64,000 nt of DNA from an uncultured Catenibacillus sp. (GCA_934339005.1 CAKRHR010000001.1:104470-168469); one strand, 5' to 3'; positions 9,229-18,072 are shown, counted from the first letter of the stretch. Made by a program: numbers and translations. Notes: generated by a model from the letters alone, not told the origin.

Positions 9229-10944
9229 ATGAGTAAATTTAATAATGAGTATGTCAAAGGTATTTTAAGAACTGAAGGTACACGGTTTGTCAATGAAGAT
9301 GACCAGGAGATTATTCTTCATGGTTACGGTACAGCAAACTGGATGAATGTGGAAGGATTTATGATTGGTGGTATAAATTTGCCAGTCAATAAGTTTAAAT
9401 ATTTATTATTCCCTGGACCGGAAAATGATCATGAACCTGCCAGGTGGACAACCAGAAGAACCGTAGATCAGGTTATTCGAGAACTTTGTGGACCTAAATA
9501 CCTTGAAACTTTCTGGGACAGATGGGAAGAAAATCATCTCAGAGAAGAAGATATTAAATTGATGGCAGATTTGGGATATAACTGTGTGCGTTTAGTACTT
9601 AATGCGAATGCGCTTTTGGTTGAAGATATCGGTATCAAGTTTAATGAAAAATGTTTCAAGCGTTTGGAACATATCATTGACTGCTGTGAAAAATATAAAA
9701 TTTACGCAATCTTAGATATGCATGGTGTTGTTGGCGGCAATAATGGTGCCACAGGAGATTCCCTGTTCTGTGAATATCCAAGTATTTTTCTCGATGAGGA
9801 GAGTAAAGAACGTCAGATTATTTTGTGGGAAGAAATTGTAAAACATTTTGGACATCGCTGGATTATTGCGGGGTATGACCTGATCAATGAGCCTGTATCA
9901 TCGCCAGTGCAGCATGAATATATTCCACTGTTGGAAGCATATTATGAGGAATGTATCAAACGTTTGCGTCGTATTGATCCGGTGCATATTATGTTTATCG
10001 AACCGCCGAAATTTGCGCGTGACCCAAGAATATTAAATCATCAGTATGATCCGGATTACCATAATTGGGCGATTTCAATTCATCTGTATGGGGCTTCGCC
10101 GGAGATTAAGGATTTATATCCGTGGTTATTAAAGCGTGAAGAATTAAATGTGCCACTCTGGCTTGGTGAGTGTGGTGCATCACCTGCAGCAAACAGTATT
10201 TTTTACGATATCTGTGCCCATTATGGTATCGCTTATACACCGTGGGCATGGAAGGTTGCTGTGTGTGCGGGAGGTCGTCCTGTGGAATCAGTAGGTCATC
10301 CGCTGCCAAAAGACTGGAATAAAATTCAAACATACATTTCAACCGGACCGCGTCCAAGCTATGAAGCATCTCAGAAAATTATGGATGAATATATCGAAAA
10401 TCTCAAGCTTGAGCATTGTATAGTTAATTATGAACATGCACGTATCAGTGCAAAACATCCGGATATTATCGTCAGCGGTGTAGCTTATGATATGTGGGAC
10501 GAAGATGGTAAACGTTATTATGGCAGTTGGGAAATGTCAAACTATCTGAATTTTCGCATGGAAGATCATACAAAACTTGTATGGGCAACTCAAAAAGATT
10601 TGCCATATCCGAAGTTTGCATGGTATGAAGATCCAAACGAACAGCAGTATGACCCACTGACGGATCTGGCATTGGAACTTTCTGATGGTGAATTTGCAAA
10701 TTATACAGTCTATGAAGTGAACAAAGATTGCCATGTAACGGTGGAAGGTATTGGTGCGGGCAGCGCAGACATATTTGCCAATGGTGAAAAGATTGGTGAA
10801 ATAACACTTCCGGAAGGTGATATTTTAAAATCTGTCAAAGCCCAAATGCTGACCATCGCACCGGCAGAAGCTACAACGATTAAAGTCCTTGTTACAGATG
10901 GAACAGTGAAGATTAAAAATATAATTTTTGAACTTGTAAAATAA
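9229..10944 (+). CDS. Glycoside hydrolase family 5 (cellulase/mannanase-like), cytoplasmic
   Basis: A 571-residue GH5 enzyme with a retaining mechanism. Seen: TIM barrel with the acid/base Glu221 in LINEP and the nucleophile Glu314 in WLGECGAS; HLYG (about 285-288) and the conserved Trp in TPWAWK fit the family. The last about 190 residues form a separate, probably beta-sandwich domain. There is no signal peptide, so it acts inside the cell on imported oligosaccharides. It follows the permease by seven bases with AAAGG as ribosome site about 11 bases before the ATG. GH5 covers many activities; glucan, mannan or glycoside specificity cannot be decided here. Confidence 0.9.
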   Translation: MSKFNNEYVKGILRTEGTRFVNEDDQEIILHGYGTANWMNVEGFMIGGINLPVNKFKYLLFPGPENDHEPARWTTRRTVDQVIRELCGPKYLETFWDRWEENHLREEDIKLMADLGYNCVRLVLNANALLVEDIGIKFNEKCFKRLEHIIDCCEKYKIYAILDMHGVVGGNNGATGDSLFCEYPSIFLDEESKERQIILWEEIVKHFGHRWIIAGYDLINEPVSSPVQHEYIPLLEAYYEECIKRLRRIDPVHIMFIEPPKFARDPRILNHQYDPDYHNWAISIHLYGASPEIKDLYPWLLKREELNVPLWLGECGASPAANSIFYDICAHYGIAYTPWAWKVAVCAGGRPVESVGHPLPKDWNKIQTYISTGPRPSYEASQKIMDEYIENLKLEHCIVNYEHARISAKHPDIIVSGVAYDMWDEDGKRYYGSWEMSNYLNFRMEDHTKLVWATQKDLPYPKFAWYEDPNEQQYDPLTDLALELSDGEFANYTVYEVNKDCHVTVEGIGAGSADIFANGEKIGEITLPEGDILKSVKAQMLTIAPAEATTIKVLVTDGTVKIKNIIFELVK

Positions 10945-10949
10945 ATATA

Positions 10950-11038
10950 ACCCTAATCTCTATGAAAATTAATTTCTAATTATTAAATGTTCAGGTCTGA
11001 CTTTTGGAAAATTTAAATTATTTATCAGAGATTAGGGT
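10950..11038. repeat. Large imperfect inverted repeat after the GH5 gene
   Basis: Arms ACCCTAATCTCT (10950-10961) and AGAGATTAGGGT (11027-11038) are perfect complements of 12 bp; the AT-rich 65-base interior can pair partly (AAATTAATTT against AAATTTAAATT). It lacks a clear T-run after the arm. It may be a transcript end of the sugar operon, or a small non-autonomous repeat. Confidence 0.65.
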
Positions 11039-11076
11039 CACTTTATATATTATAAGTGCAGGCAGGAGGTTAAAAT

Positions 11077-11922
11077 ATGGGGGTACAAATAGAAGAATTA
11101 ACTTCAGGTGTATGGAACCTTGAATTTGGTTATGGTAATACAGTTTATATAATTGAAGGTCATGATAAAGCTGTAGTAATTGATACGGGTATGGGAGATG
11201 AACCAATTTTGACGTTCATTCGAAAATTAACAGATAAGCCGTTGGAACTTGCAATTACGCATGTTCATGGAGATCACATGCGATATGCTGCTGATTTTTC
11301 AGTGCGATATATGTGTGATAAGGATGCGGATATTTCAGAAAAGATGCTTGCACGATTTAATATGCCACAAATCCTGAATTTATCATATCAGCGTATTCAT
11401 GAATGGGATATCATTGACCTTGGAGATGTGACGCTGCAGGTGATTCCGATGTATGGACATACCCCGGGATCTGTAGGCTATTACTGTAAGGAAAAAAATA
11501 TGATTTTTTGTGGTGATGCCATAGGTTCTGGCATGGGCGTCTGGATGCATGTGCCATATGCGTTAAATCTCAGTGAGTACAGAAATTCTTTGAAAAATTT
11601 TATAGATTGGGCCAAAAAACAGCCACCGATGAAGTTTTTCTCCGGTCACAGAATTATGAATTATGCGGTACCGGATTTAGATAAGTCCTTCATCGCATCT
11701 ATGCAGGAAGCAGAAACTGCATGGAAAAATAAAACACTTATGACCGAGCCTAATCTTGAGATGGTACAGAATCTGTATGATTTATGCGGAGAAATCCTGG
11801 AAGGCAAAGTGGAAGGGCTACCACGACAGGACATGAGCCGAAAGAGTGATGAGGGTGAAATCATTCCGTTGATGGCTGTGAAAGACAATGCAGCTGTTTT
11901 ATATACGAAAGATTTGATTTAA
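11077..11922 (+). CDS. Metallo-beta-lactamase-fold hydrolase
   Basis: A 281-residue MBL-fold protein. The metal-binding signature HVHGDH is at about residues 65-70, followed by GHTPGSVGYY (about 127-136), the bridging Asp in FCGDAIG and a later His in FSGH. No signal peptide or extra domain is seen. Family members hydrolyse thioesters, phosphodiesters, lactones and similar bonds; substrate is not predictable here. It has AGGAGG upstream and stands alone between the sugar operon and the convergent LysR gene. Confidence 0.88.
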   Translation: MGVQIEELTSGVWNLEFGYGNTVYIIEGHDKAVVIDTGMGDEPILTFIRKLTDKPLELAITHVHGDHMRYAADFSVRYMCDKDADISEKMLARFNMPQILNLSYQRIHEWDIIDLGDVTLQVIPMYGHTPGSVGYYCKEKNMIFCGDAIGSGMGVWMHVPYALNLSEYRNSLKNFIDWAKKQPPMKFFSGHRIMNYAVPDLDKSFIASMQEAETAWKNKTLMTEPNLEMVQNLYDLCGEILEGKVEGLPRQDMSRKSDEGEIIPLMAVKDNAAVLYTKDLI

Positions 11923-11979
11923 CTATATCATAAATAATGAATATTTCCAAATACAGGTAATGCGACTAAAGTGCGACTA

Positions 11980-12017
11980 ATCGGTGAGCAAATGTATGAA
12001 ATCATTTGTTCACCGAT
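11980..12017. terminator. 15-bp hairpin between convergent genes
   Basis: ATCGGTGAGCAAATG pairs with CATTTGTTCACCGAT (one G-T pair) around an 8-base loop. It lies between the MBL gene and the convergent LysR gene, so it may stop transcription in both directions, although neither side has a strong T-run. Just before it the nonamer TGCGACTAA occurs twice, 11 bases apart. Confidence 0.6.
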
Positions 12018-12023
12018 AGTGTA

Positions 12024-12905
12024 TTACGAAAAATTCTTCCGCATTTCTTCAATAAACAACCGTGCAGTTGCCGGCAGATACACATTCTGCCGGCATATTA
12101 ATGTGGTGCAGGTCAGAATGTCAGGGATGTCTAATGGGTGCAGGAGGATGTCTGAATGTTCAAGGAATCGATTCATGGACGTAGGAACGATGCCGACGCC
12201 AAGTCCTGCCGCGGCAAAATCCGCAGTTGTCCTTGCATCATCATTAATACAGATAATCTTTGGCTGCAAACCGGCTTTGACAAAAACATTTCTTAAAATA
12301 TTTTCCCAACGACGATAAATAATTAAAGGCAAATCAGCCAGAACATTCAGTGTCAGAGGCTGACTGTTATCCGTGAAATGCTTCAAATATACATCTTTTC
12401 CGATGGCGCAGAGAGCCTCCTGATTGAGAGAAATACTTTTTAAATCAGGAGCATTAAACGGTGTGCGCACAAGGGCGAGATCAATGCTGCCCGAGCGTAC
12501 CATATCAATCAGCTCGTAAGTATTGGCTTCCTTAATATCAAATGTCATATGTTCATATTTTTGATGAAACTGGCTGATCCACTGCACAAGTGTTGTGCTG
12601 CATACCGAAGAAATGGCACCGATGCGCAGATTACCGGAAACACCTTCTGTAATATCTAAAAGCTCGGTGCGTGTGGAAGCACATAAATCCAAAATTGCAT
12701 TGGCGCGTTTATATAAGAGCAGACCGGCTTCTGTCGGATAAATATGGCGTGTGTTGCGTTCCAGTAATTTACAGCCAAGTTCATCCTCAAGCTGTTGAAT
12801 CTGCATGCTCAAAGGTGGCTGTGACATGTGTAAAACTCGCGCCGCACCTGAAATCGAGCCTTCATCAATAATTGTTATAAAATATTTTAACTGTCTGATA
12901 TCCAT
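12024..12905 (-). CDS. LysR-family transcriptional regulator
   Basis: A 293-residue LysR regulator. The N-terminal winged HTH starts MDIRQLKYFITIIDEGSIS and contains the typical AARVLHMSQPPLSMQIQQLE recognition segment; the remaining part is a periplasmic-binding-protein-like effector domain. I place the start at 12905 because AGGAG lies 8 bases upstream; an extension of nine codons to 12932 has no such site. It is divergent from the ABC exporter genes and convergent with the MBL gene, so it could regulate the exporter, but this is inference. Confidence 0.92.
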   Translation of the reverse strand: MDIRQLKYFITIIDEGSISGAARVLHMSQPPLSMQIQQLEDELGCKLLERNTRHIYPTEAGLLLYKRANAILDLCASTRTELLDITEGVSGNLRIGAISSVCSTTLVQWISQFHQKYEHMTFDIKEANTYELIDMVRSGSIDLALVRTPFNAPDLKSISLNQEALCAIGKDVYLKHFTDNSQPLTLNVLADLPLIIYRRWENILRNVFVKAGLQPKIICINDDARTTADFAAAGLGVGIVPTSMNRFLEHSDILLHPLDIPDILTCTTLICRQNVYLPATARLFIEEMRKNFS

Positions 12906-13168
12906 CGTATAAACTCCTTTATTATCTAACATATACTTTTATCAATTTATAATTGCTACAAAAATGAACCACATTATCATGATATGTTCTTTGTCTGGCA
13001 AAATATTTAAAATTATGTGGCAAGGATGATTGTATTCACTTTGAAATGAAAATATTTTTCCGTGTACATTATTTAGTATTTACAGACCTGAGCGGCAATA
13101 AAAAAATGCAGATGAAATTCATAAATCTATGAAGTGTTCACATTATATCATAGTTTTGGAAAGTGTGG
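12906..13168. other. Intergenic region between LysR and ABC exporter
   Basis: AT-rich divergent spacer. No gene was found. It should contain the LysR gene promoter and any LysR binding site, but no motif was clear enough to mark. The exporter promoter and leader follow at 13169. Confidence 0.4.
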
Positions 13169-13197
13169 TTGATGATATGGGAAATTTGTGACATAAT
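13169..13197 (+). promoter_or_regulatory. Putative promoter of the ABC exporter leader
   Basis: TTGATG and CATAAT separated by 17 bases. Transcription would start near 13204, just before the ribosome site of the short upstream ORF at 13229. Confidence 0.45.
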
Positions 13198-13228
13198 TAT
13201 ATTAAAGAGTCGGAGGTAAAGGATTACA

Positions 13229-13255
13229 ATGTCTTTTGAACCTGACATTATATGA
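13229..13255 (+). CDS. Possible 8-codon leader peptide upstream of ABC exporter
   Basis: An ATG preceded by GGAGGT and a second AAAGG reads MSFEPDII and stops at 13255, 76 bases before the exporter start. The ribosome site is stronger than that of the exporter itself. A 7-bp inverted repeat, GAATATT (13260-13266) and AATATTC (13293-13299), lies between the two. Known parallel: in Bacillus subtilis the heterodimeric exporter genes bmrCD are controlled through translation of a small upstream ORF. Here the role is inference and the ORF may be chance. Confidence 0.4.
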   Translation: MSFEPDII

Positions 13256-13331
13256 ATTCGAATATTTACAGATAGCAGAAATAAAAATCTTTAATATTCA
13301 ATCAATTTTACAGCATCAGGGAGAAGTATTT

Positions 13332-15155
13332 ATGAAAGAAAAAGAAATAGCAGAGCAAAAGCAGCAATCGAAGCTTTTGTGGCAGTTTTTGAAAGGGTGC
13401 AAGGGCACATTTGTAGTGACGATTATTGCGGCGGGCGTGATGGCGCTGGCGGATATGATTAATCCGCAGATTATCCGTGCAGCAGTGGATAATGCTATTG
13501 GACATGAGGCGGCTAATTATCCGGCATGGGTAATGCGCATTGTGGACAGTGTGGGTGGATTTGAGTATCTGGCAAAGCATTTGTGGATAATGGCAGCAGC
13601 AGTGATTATCGTAGCGCTGATTCGCGCAGTGAGCACTTATTTGTTTCGTGTGTGCAACACAAAAGCCTCTGAGGTGCTTGTGAAAAATATGCGTGACAGC
13701 CTGTTCTCACATATTGAACATTTGCCATTTTCCTGGCATATGAAAAACAAAACCGGTGATATTATTCAGCGTTGTACCTCAGATATTGATACAACTAAAA
13801 ATTTTGTATCTGAGCGTCTGACATCATTATTTCGTATTGTCATTTTACTGATTTTATCCCTTGTTTTTATGGGAACGATGAATATTGGCCTGACTGTGAT
13901 CGCATTTATTCCGGTGCCGTTTATCGTGCTGTATTCCGTGCATTTTCATAAAAAATTAGTATCGGGCTTTGCAGAATGTGATGAAAATGAGGGCATCTTA
14001 TCCTCTATGGCGCAGGAAAATCTGACAGGTGTACGTGTGGTGCGTGCATTTGGCCGTGAAAATTACGAAAAAGAAAGATTTGAGGCGCACAATGAGCATT
14101 ATACAAAGCTCTGGGTGAAAATGGCAAAGGTGATGAGTCGTTTTTGGAGTGTGTCTGATGTTTTATCAGGCCTTCAGGTGATGTTAGTTGTTGTATTTGG
14201 TGCGGTTTTTTGTATTTACGGAAAGATGACGGCAGGTGAGTACATCGCATTTATTTCTTACAATTCACTGCTTGTATGGCCGGTCAGAGAGCTTGGACGT
14301 ATGCTTTCAGATATGAGCAAAGCGGGTGTATCTATTGCCCGGATTAATTATATTATGTCCTCAGAAATTGAACAGGATAAGGACGGGGCGATGGCACCAC
14401 CGATGAATGGTGATATTGCCTTTGAACATGTGCAGTTTGCTTATCCGCAGTGTTCGCAGATGTTGCATGACATTAACTTTACGATGCAGGGAGGTACAAC
14501 TCTTGGTATTCTTGGTGGTACAGGCAGCGGAAAGTCCACCATGATGTGTCTGCTTGACAAGCTGTATGATTTACCTGAAAATTGCGGCAAAATCACAATT
14601 GGCGGTGTGGATATCCGGGATATTCAGACAGAATATTTAAGACAAAATATCGGTATTGTGCTGCAGGAGCCTTATTTATTTTCAAGAACAATCGCAGAAA
14701 ATATCGGTATCACCAGAGAAGATATTACTTTGAGTGAAATCAGGGAAGCGGCAAGGGCAGCCTGTCTTGACCAGACCGTGGAGGATTTTGCAAAAGGCTA
14801 TGAAACCTTTGTGGGTGAGCGTGGGGTAACATTATCCGGCGGTCAGAAACAGCGTGCGGCAATTGCTCGTATTTTGACACAGCAGACGCCGATTATGATT
14901 TTTGACGATTCACTGTCGGCGGTAGATACAGAGACAGATGAAAAAATCCGAAAAGAACTTGAGCAGCATTTTGGAAAGGCAAGTATTATTTTGATTTCAC
15001 ATCGTATCACAACATTAAGTAAGGCGGACCATATTCTGGTATTAGACCACGGCAACATTGTTGAACAGGGCACACATCACACATTAAAATCGGCGGGTGG
15101 TATTTATCAGAAAATTTATGAAATCCAGTCGGGTATGAAAGGGGAGGAAGCATAA
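13332..15155 (+). CDS. ABC exporter half-transporter with degenerate catalytic site
   Basis: A transmembrane domain fused to a nucleotide-binding domain, 607 residues from the ATG at 13332, chosen because AGGGAGAAG sits just upstream; the open frame reaches to 13236. Seen: about six transmembrane helices, Walker A GGTGSGKST, signature LSGGQKQR, and Walker B MIFDD in which Asp replaces the catalytic Glu. Such a change is the hallmark of the degenerate site in heterodimeric exporters (TM287/288, BmrCD, LmrCD). The stop overlaps the next gene's start (TAATG), so both halves are translated together. Likely exports drugs, lipids or peptides. Confidence 0.92.
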   Translation: MKEKEIAEQKQQSKLLWQFLKGCKGTFVVTIIAAGVMALADMINPQIIRAAVDNAIGHEAANYPAWVMRIVDSVGGFEYLAKHLWIMAAAVIIVALIRAVSTYLFRVCNTKASEVLVKNMRDSLFSHIEHLPFSWHMKNKTGDIIQRCTSDIDTTKNFVSERLTSLFRIVILLILSLVFMGTMNIGLTVIAFIPVPFIVLYSVHFHKKLVSGFAECDENEGILSSMAQENLTGVRVVRAFGRENYEKERFEAHNEHYTKLWVKMAKVMSRFWSVSDVLSGLQVMLVVVFGAVFCIYGKMTAGEYIAFISYNSLLVWPVRELGRMLSDMSKAGVSIARINYIMSSEIEQDKDGAMAPPMNGDIAFEHVQFAYPQCSQMLHDINFTMQGGTTLGILGGTGSGKSTMMCLLDKLYDLPENCGKITIGGVDIRDIQTEYLRQNIGIVLQEPYLFSRTIAENIGITREDITLSEIREAARAACLDQTVEDFAKGYETFVGERGVTLSGGQKQRAAIARILTQQTPIMIFDDSLSAVDTETDEKIRKELEQHFGKASIILISHRITTLSKADHILVLDHGNIVEQGTHHTLKSAGGIYQKIYEIQSGMKGEEA

Positions 15156-16960
15156 TGGAACAGCAGTCAAAGAAGGCATTGCCGTTTTTCGGTGTTGGTA
15201 AAATTCTGCCCTTTGTAAAAAAATACAAATGGATTATATTTCTGATGATCGGATGTGGTCTGATAGGCAGTCTTGTGGATATCGTTGTGCCGATTTATCA
15301 AAGATATGCCTTGAATCATTTTGTGGGTGAGCATACATTAGATACATTGGCATTATTTATCGTAATTTATACATTGTCCATTATCATTGCAGGTGTGGCA
15401 AATTATATATCATGCGCTTACGCTATGCGTGTTGAAGTCAGTATGAACAGGGATTTGCGAAATGCCGCATTTTCCCATTTGCAGACACTGGCATTTTCCT
15501 ATTATAATCAAAACAGTGTCGGATATATTCATGCGCGCATTATGAGCGACACCTCACGTATTGGTACGCTTGTGTCCTGGACGATGATGGACGGCGTGTG
15601 GCATATGTCCTATCTTGTGGGTGCAATTATCGTAATGTTTGTGGTTAATGCAAAACTTGCACTGATGGTTGTTGTCATTATCCCAGTGTTGGCGGTGGTC
15701 TTTTCGATTTTTCAGAAGAAGCTGATTGCAGTCAATCGAGAAATTCGTGAGATTAATTCGCATATTACAGGTAATTTTAATGAAGGTATCACAGGGGCAA
15801 AGACGATTAAAACACTTGTCATTGAAGATAAAATGACTCATCATTTTGTGGATGAAACAGGTTCCATGGTCACAAAATCCGTGCATGGTGCAAGACTTCG
15901 TGGACTATTTGCGGCAACAATGCATCTGGCATCCTCCTGTGCACTGGCAATTGTACTGTGGCAGGGTGGCTATATTGCAGCAAATGAAGTGGGTACATTT
16001 TCAATGTTTATGTCCTATGCACAGGGCATGATGGAACCGGTGCGCTGGCTTGTGGACTGTATTTCAGATTTGATTACAACACAGGTCAATATCGAGCGAT
16101 TTACACGACTTTTAGAAACGGAGTCGGATGTAAAAGATACAGCGGAAGTCATTGAAAAATACGGGGACAGCTTCCATCCGAAGAAAGAAAACTGGGAAGA
16201 CATTAAGGGCGATATTGAGTTTAAAGATGTCAGCTTTAAATACCCGGATGGAGATACTTATGTACTTGAACACTTCAACTTAAAAATTCCATTTGGCTCA
16301 AATATTGCGATCGTTGGTGAAACCGGCGCAGGTAAATCAACCCTTGTCAATCTTGTGTGCCGGTTCTTTGAGCCAACTAGTGGCAAAGTTTTAATTGATG
16401 GCAAAGATGCAAGAGAAAGAAGCCAGTTGTGGCTGCACAGTGCGATTGGCTATGTATTGCAGACACCGCACTTGTTTTCGGGCACTATTCGTGAGAATCT
16501 TCTGTATGGCAATCCGGATGCCACAGAGGAAGAAATTCAAAAAGCACTTGAACTTGTATCAGCGACAGACGTTATCGACAAACTGGAGGACGGACTGGAA
16601 AGTGACGTTGGTGAGGGTGGCGATTTGATGTCCACAGGCGAAAAGCAGTTGATTTCATTTGCCAGAGCAATTCTTGCCAATCCGAAAATCCTTGTGTTGG
16701 ACGAGGCAACCGCATCTGTCGATACCATCACAGAACAGCGCATCCAGTCTGCAATTCAGAACATTATTAAAGGAAGAACATCCTTAGTTATCGCCCACAG
16801 ACTTTCAACTGTCCGCGATGCCGACTTAATCTTAGTTGTCCGTGACGGCAAAATCGTTGAACAGGGTAAACACGAAGAACTGCTGGCGAAAAAAGGGTAT
16901 TATCATGCACTGTATACACGGCAGTATGAGGATGAGGCGACGAAGATGGCGTTGGAGTAG
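15155..16960 (+). CDS. ABC exporter half-transporter with canonical catalytic site
   Basis: Second half of the heterodimeric exporter (601 aa). Six transmembrane helices precede a nucleotide-binding domain with Walker A GETGAGKST, a Walker B with the normal Glu (LVLDEATASVD) and a deviating signature MSTGEKQ in place of LSGGQ. The degenerate signature here and the degenerate Walker B in the partner both affect the same composite ATP site, leaving one competent site, as expected for this class. Its start overlaps the previous stop by one base. The ArsC-like gene follows 45 bases later and may be in the same transcript. Confidence 0.93.
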   Translation: MEQQSKKALPFFGVGKILPFVKKYKWIIFLMIGCGLIGSLVDIVVPIYQRYALNHFVGEHTLDTLALFIVIYTLSIIIAGVANYISCAYAMRVEVSMNRDLRNAAFSHLQTLAFSYYNQNSVGYIHARIMSDTSRIGTLVSWTMMDGVWHMSYLVGAIIVMFVVNAKLALMVVVIIPVLAVVFSIFQKKLIAVNREIREINSHITGNFNEGITGAKTIKTLVIEDKMTHHFVDETGSMVTKSVHGARLRGLFAATMHLASSCALAIVLWQGGYIAANEVGTFSMFMSYAQGMMEPVRWLVDCISDLITTQVNIERFTRLLETESDVKDTAEVIEKYGDSFHPKKENWEDIKGDIEFKDVSFKYPDGDTYVLEHFNLKIPFGSNIAIVGETGAGKSTLVNLVCRFFEPTSGKVLIDGKDARERSQLWLHSAIGYVLQTPHLFSGTIRENLLYGNPDATEEEIQKALELVSATDVIDKLEDGLESDVGEGGDLMSTGEKQLISFARAILANPKILVLDEATASVDTITEQRIQSAIQNIIKGRTSLVIAHRLSTVRDADLILVVRDGKIVEQGKHEELLAKKGYYHALYTRQYEDEATKMALE

Positions 16961-17005
16961 AAGATGGAGATGGACTAAAAGAAGAAATAGCAGAGGAATA
17001 CTGAT

Positions 17006-17347
17006 ATGAATATACAGATATTTGGAACAAAAAAATGTAATGATACGAAGAAAGCAGAGCGCTTTTTCAAAGAACGCGGCATAAAGTATCAGTTCATTGA
17101 CATGAAAGAAAAAGGTATGAGCAAAGGTGAATTTAACTCAGTAGCTCAGGTAAATGGTGGATTAGAGAATATGATTAACTGGGATGGAAAGGACAAGGAT
17201 CTGCTTGCACTCATTAAGTATATCGCAGATGAAGATAAACTTGAAAAGGTACTTGAGAATCCTCAGGTAATTAAAACGCCGGTAGTCAGAAATGGCAGAC
17301 AATCAACACTCGGTTATCAGCCTGATGTGTGGAAGGGATGGAGTTGA
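17006..17347 (+). CDS. ArsC/Spx-family protein
   Basis: A 113-residue thioredoxin-fold protein of the ArsC/Spx/YffB superfamily. Seen: N-terminal strand then a single Cys in GTKKCNDTKKAE at position 11, the family's ERGIKYQFIDMKEKGMS segment, and the TPVVRNG loop with the cis-Pro. There is no CXXC pair, so it is not a typical Spx redox switch. Known members reduce arsenate with glutathione or bind RNA polymerase; many anaerobe copies have unknown roles. It follows the ABC exporter genes closely. Start ATG with AGAGGA upstream. Confidence 0.85.
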   Translation: MNIQIFGTKKCNDTKKAERFFKERGIKYQFIDMKEKGMSKGEFNSVAQVNGGLENMINWDGKDKDLLALIKYIADEDKLEKVLENPQVIKTPVVRNGRQSTLGYQPDVWKGWS

Positions 17348-17422
17348 TTGTTTGGTGAAAATATTAAAAGGTGGCAGGCATCTTGATGATTACTTTTTGA
17401 TGAGCAATAAATATCACAGAAA

Positions 17423-17644
17423 ATGAATAGTAGAAAAGCTGATAAAAAGCCGATAAAAGTTGTACGACAAGAAGCAGTCATAGAATATATAAAATTGAAT
17501 GGAAGAATAACCAATAAAGAAGCAAGAGAATTATTAGAACTTGCAGAATCTACAACAAAAAGAATATTGAAAGAAATGGTTGAAGAGAATATTTTAGTTG
17601 TAAAAGGTGAACGAAAAAGTAGAGAGTATTTGTTAAAATATTAA
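17423..17644 (+). CDS. Small winged-helix DNA-binding protein, possibly a remnant
   Basis: A 73-residue protein that looks like a lone winged helix: RQEAVIEYIKLNGRITNKEA, then ARELLELAESTTKRILKEMV and a short wing. This resembles the C-terminal HTH of larger ATP-binding/AlbA_2-type regulators, so it may be the surviving end of a decayed gene or a real small regulator. The ribosome site is weak (no AGGAG before the ATG). It sits alone between the ArsC-like gene and spoIIID. Confidence 0.55.
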   Translation: MNSRKADKKPIKVVRQEAVIEYIKLNGRITNKEARELLELAESTTKRILKEMVEENILVVKGERKSREYLLKY

Positions 17645-17727
17645 TTAATTTGGGGTTTGTCAAGTAAAGAGTGTAATTTTTTGATTTTTACACGGCAATT
17701 AGAGCAAATTTACTAGTCTACCACTAC

Positions 17728-17769
17728 AAACCCTCGCATACATTGTAAAAACAGTGTTTGCGGGGGTTT
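17728..17769 (+). promoter_or_regulatory. Hairpin covering the spoIIID ribosome site
   Basis: AAACCCTCGCA (17728-17738) pairs with TGCGGGGGTTT (17759-17769), with a second inner stem CATTG/CAGTG. The right arm holds the only GGGGG that could serve as ribosome site for the TTG start at 17775. The left side also contains CATACATT (17737-17744), a good match to the -10 box of sigma-E promoters, although no convincing -35 box lies upstream. These two readings exclude each other if transcription starts just after the -10. Confidence 0.55.
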
Positions 17770-17774
17770 TCCCT

Positions 17775-18038
17775 TTGAAAGATTATATTGAACAGCGGGC
17801 TGTGGAGATTGCAAATTATATTATAGAAAATAAAGCGACTGTGCGTCAGGCGGCAAGACGATTTGGTATTTCAAAAAGTACAGTACATAAAGATGTTTCT
17901 GAAAGATTATATATCATTAACAGAGCACTGGCAAAAGAAGCCAGAGCTGTGCTGGATGTCAACAAAGCCGAGCGCCATATCCGAGGTGGACTGGCAACAA
18001 AGGAAAAATATCTGCATGAACACCATGGACAGGAATAG
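17775..18038 (+). CDS. spoIIID: Sporulation transcription factor SpoIIID
   Basis: A small DNA-binding regulator of mother-cell gene expression during sporulation; in Bacillus it acts with sigma-E and prepares for sigma-K. Seen: the characteristic KDYIEQRAVEIANYIIENKA start, the HTH with FGISKSTVHKDVSERL, and the C-terminal HIRGGLATKEKY motif. I place the start at TTG 17775 because this matches the family's N-terminus (M-x-DYI); the frame is open upstream to a GTG at 17754. That gives 87 residues, close to the usual 80-93. The ribosome site lies in a hairpin. It indicates that the organism can form spores. Confidence 0.93.
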   Translation: MKDYIEQRAVEIANYIIENKATVRQAARRFGISKSTVHKDVSERLYIINRALAKEARAVLDVNKAERHIRGGLATKEKYLHEHHGQE

Positions 18039-18072
18039 TGAATATTAATATGAAATCGATATGATATAGAGG

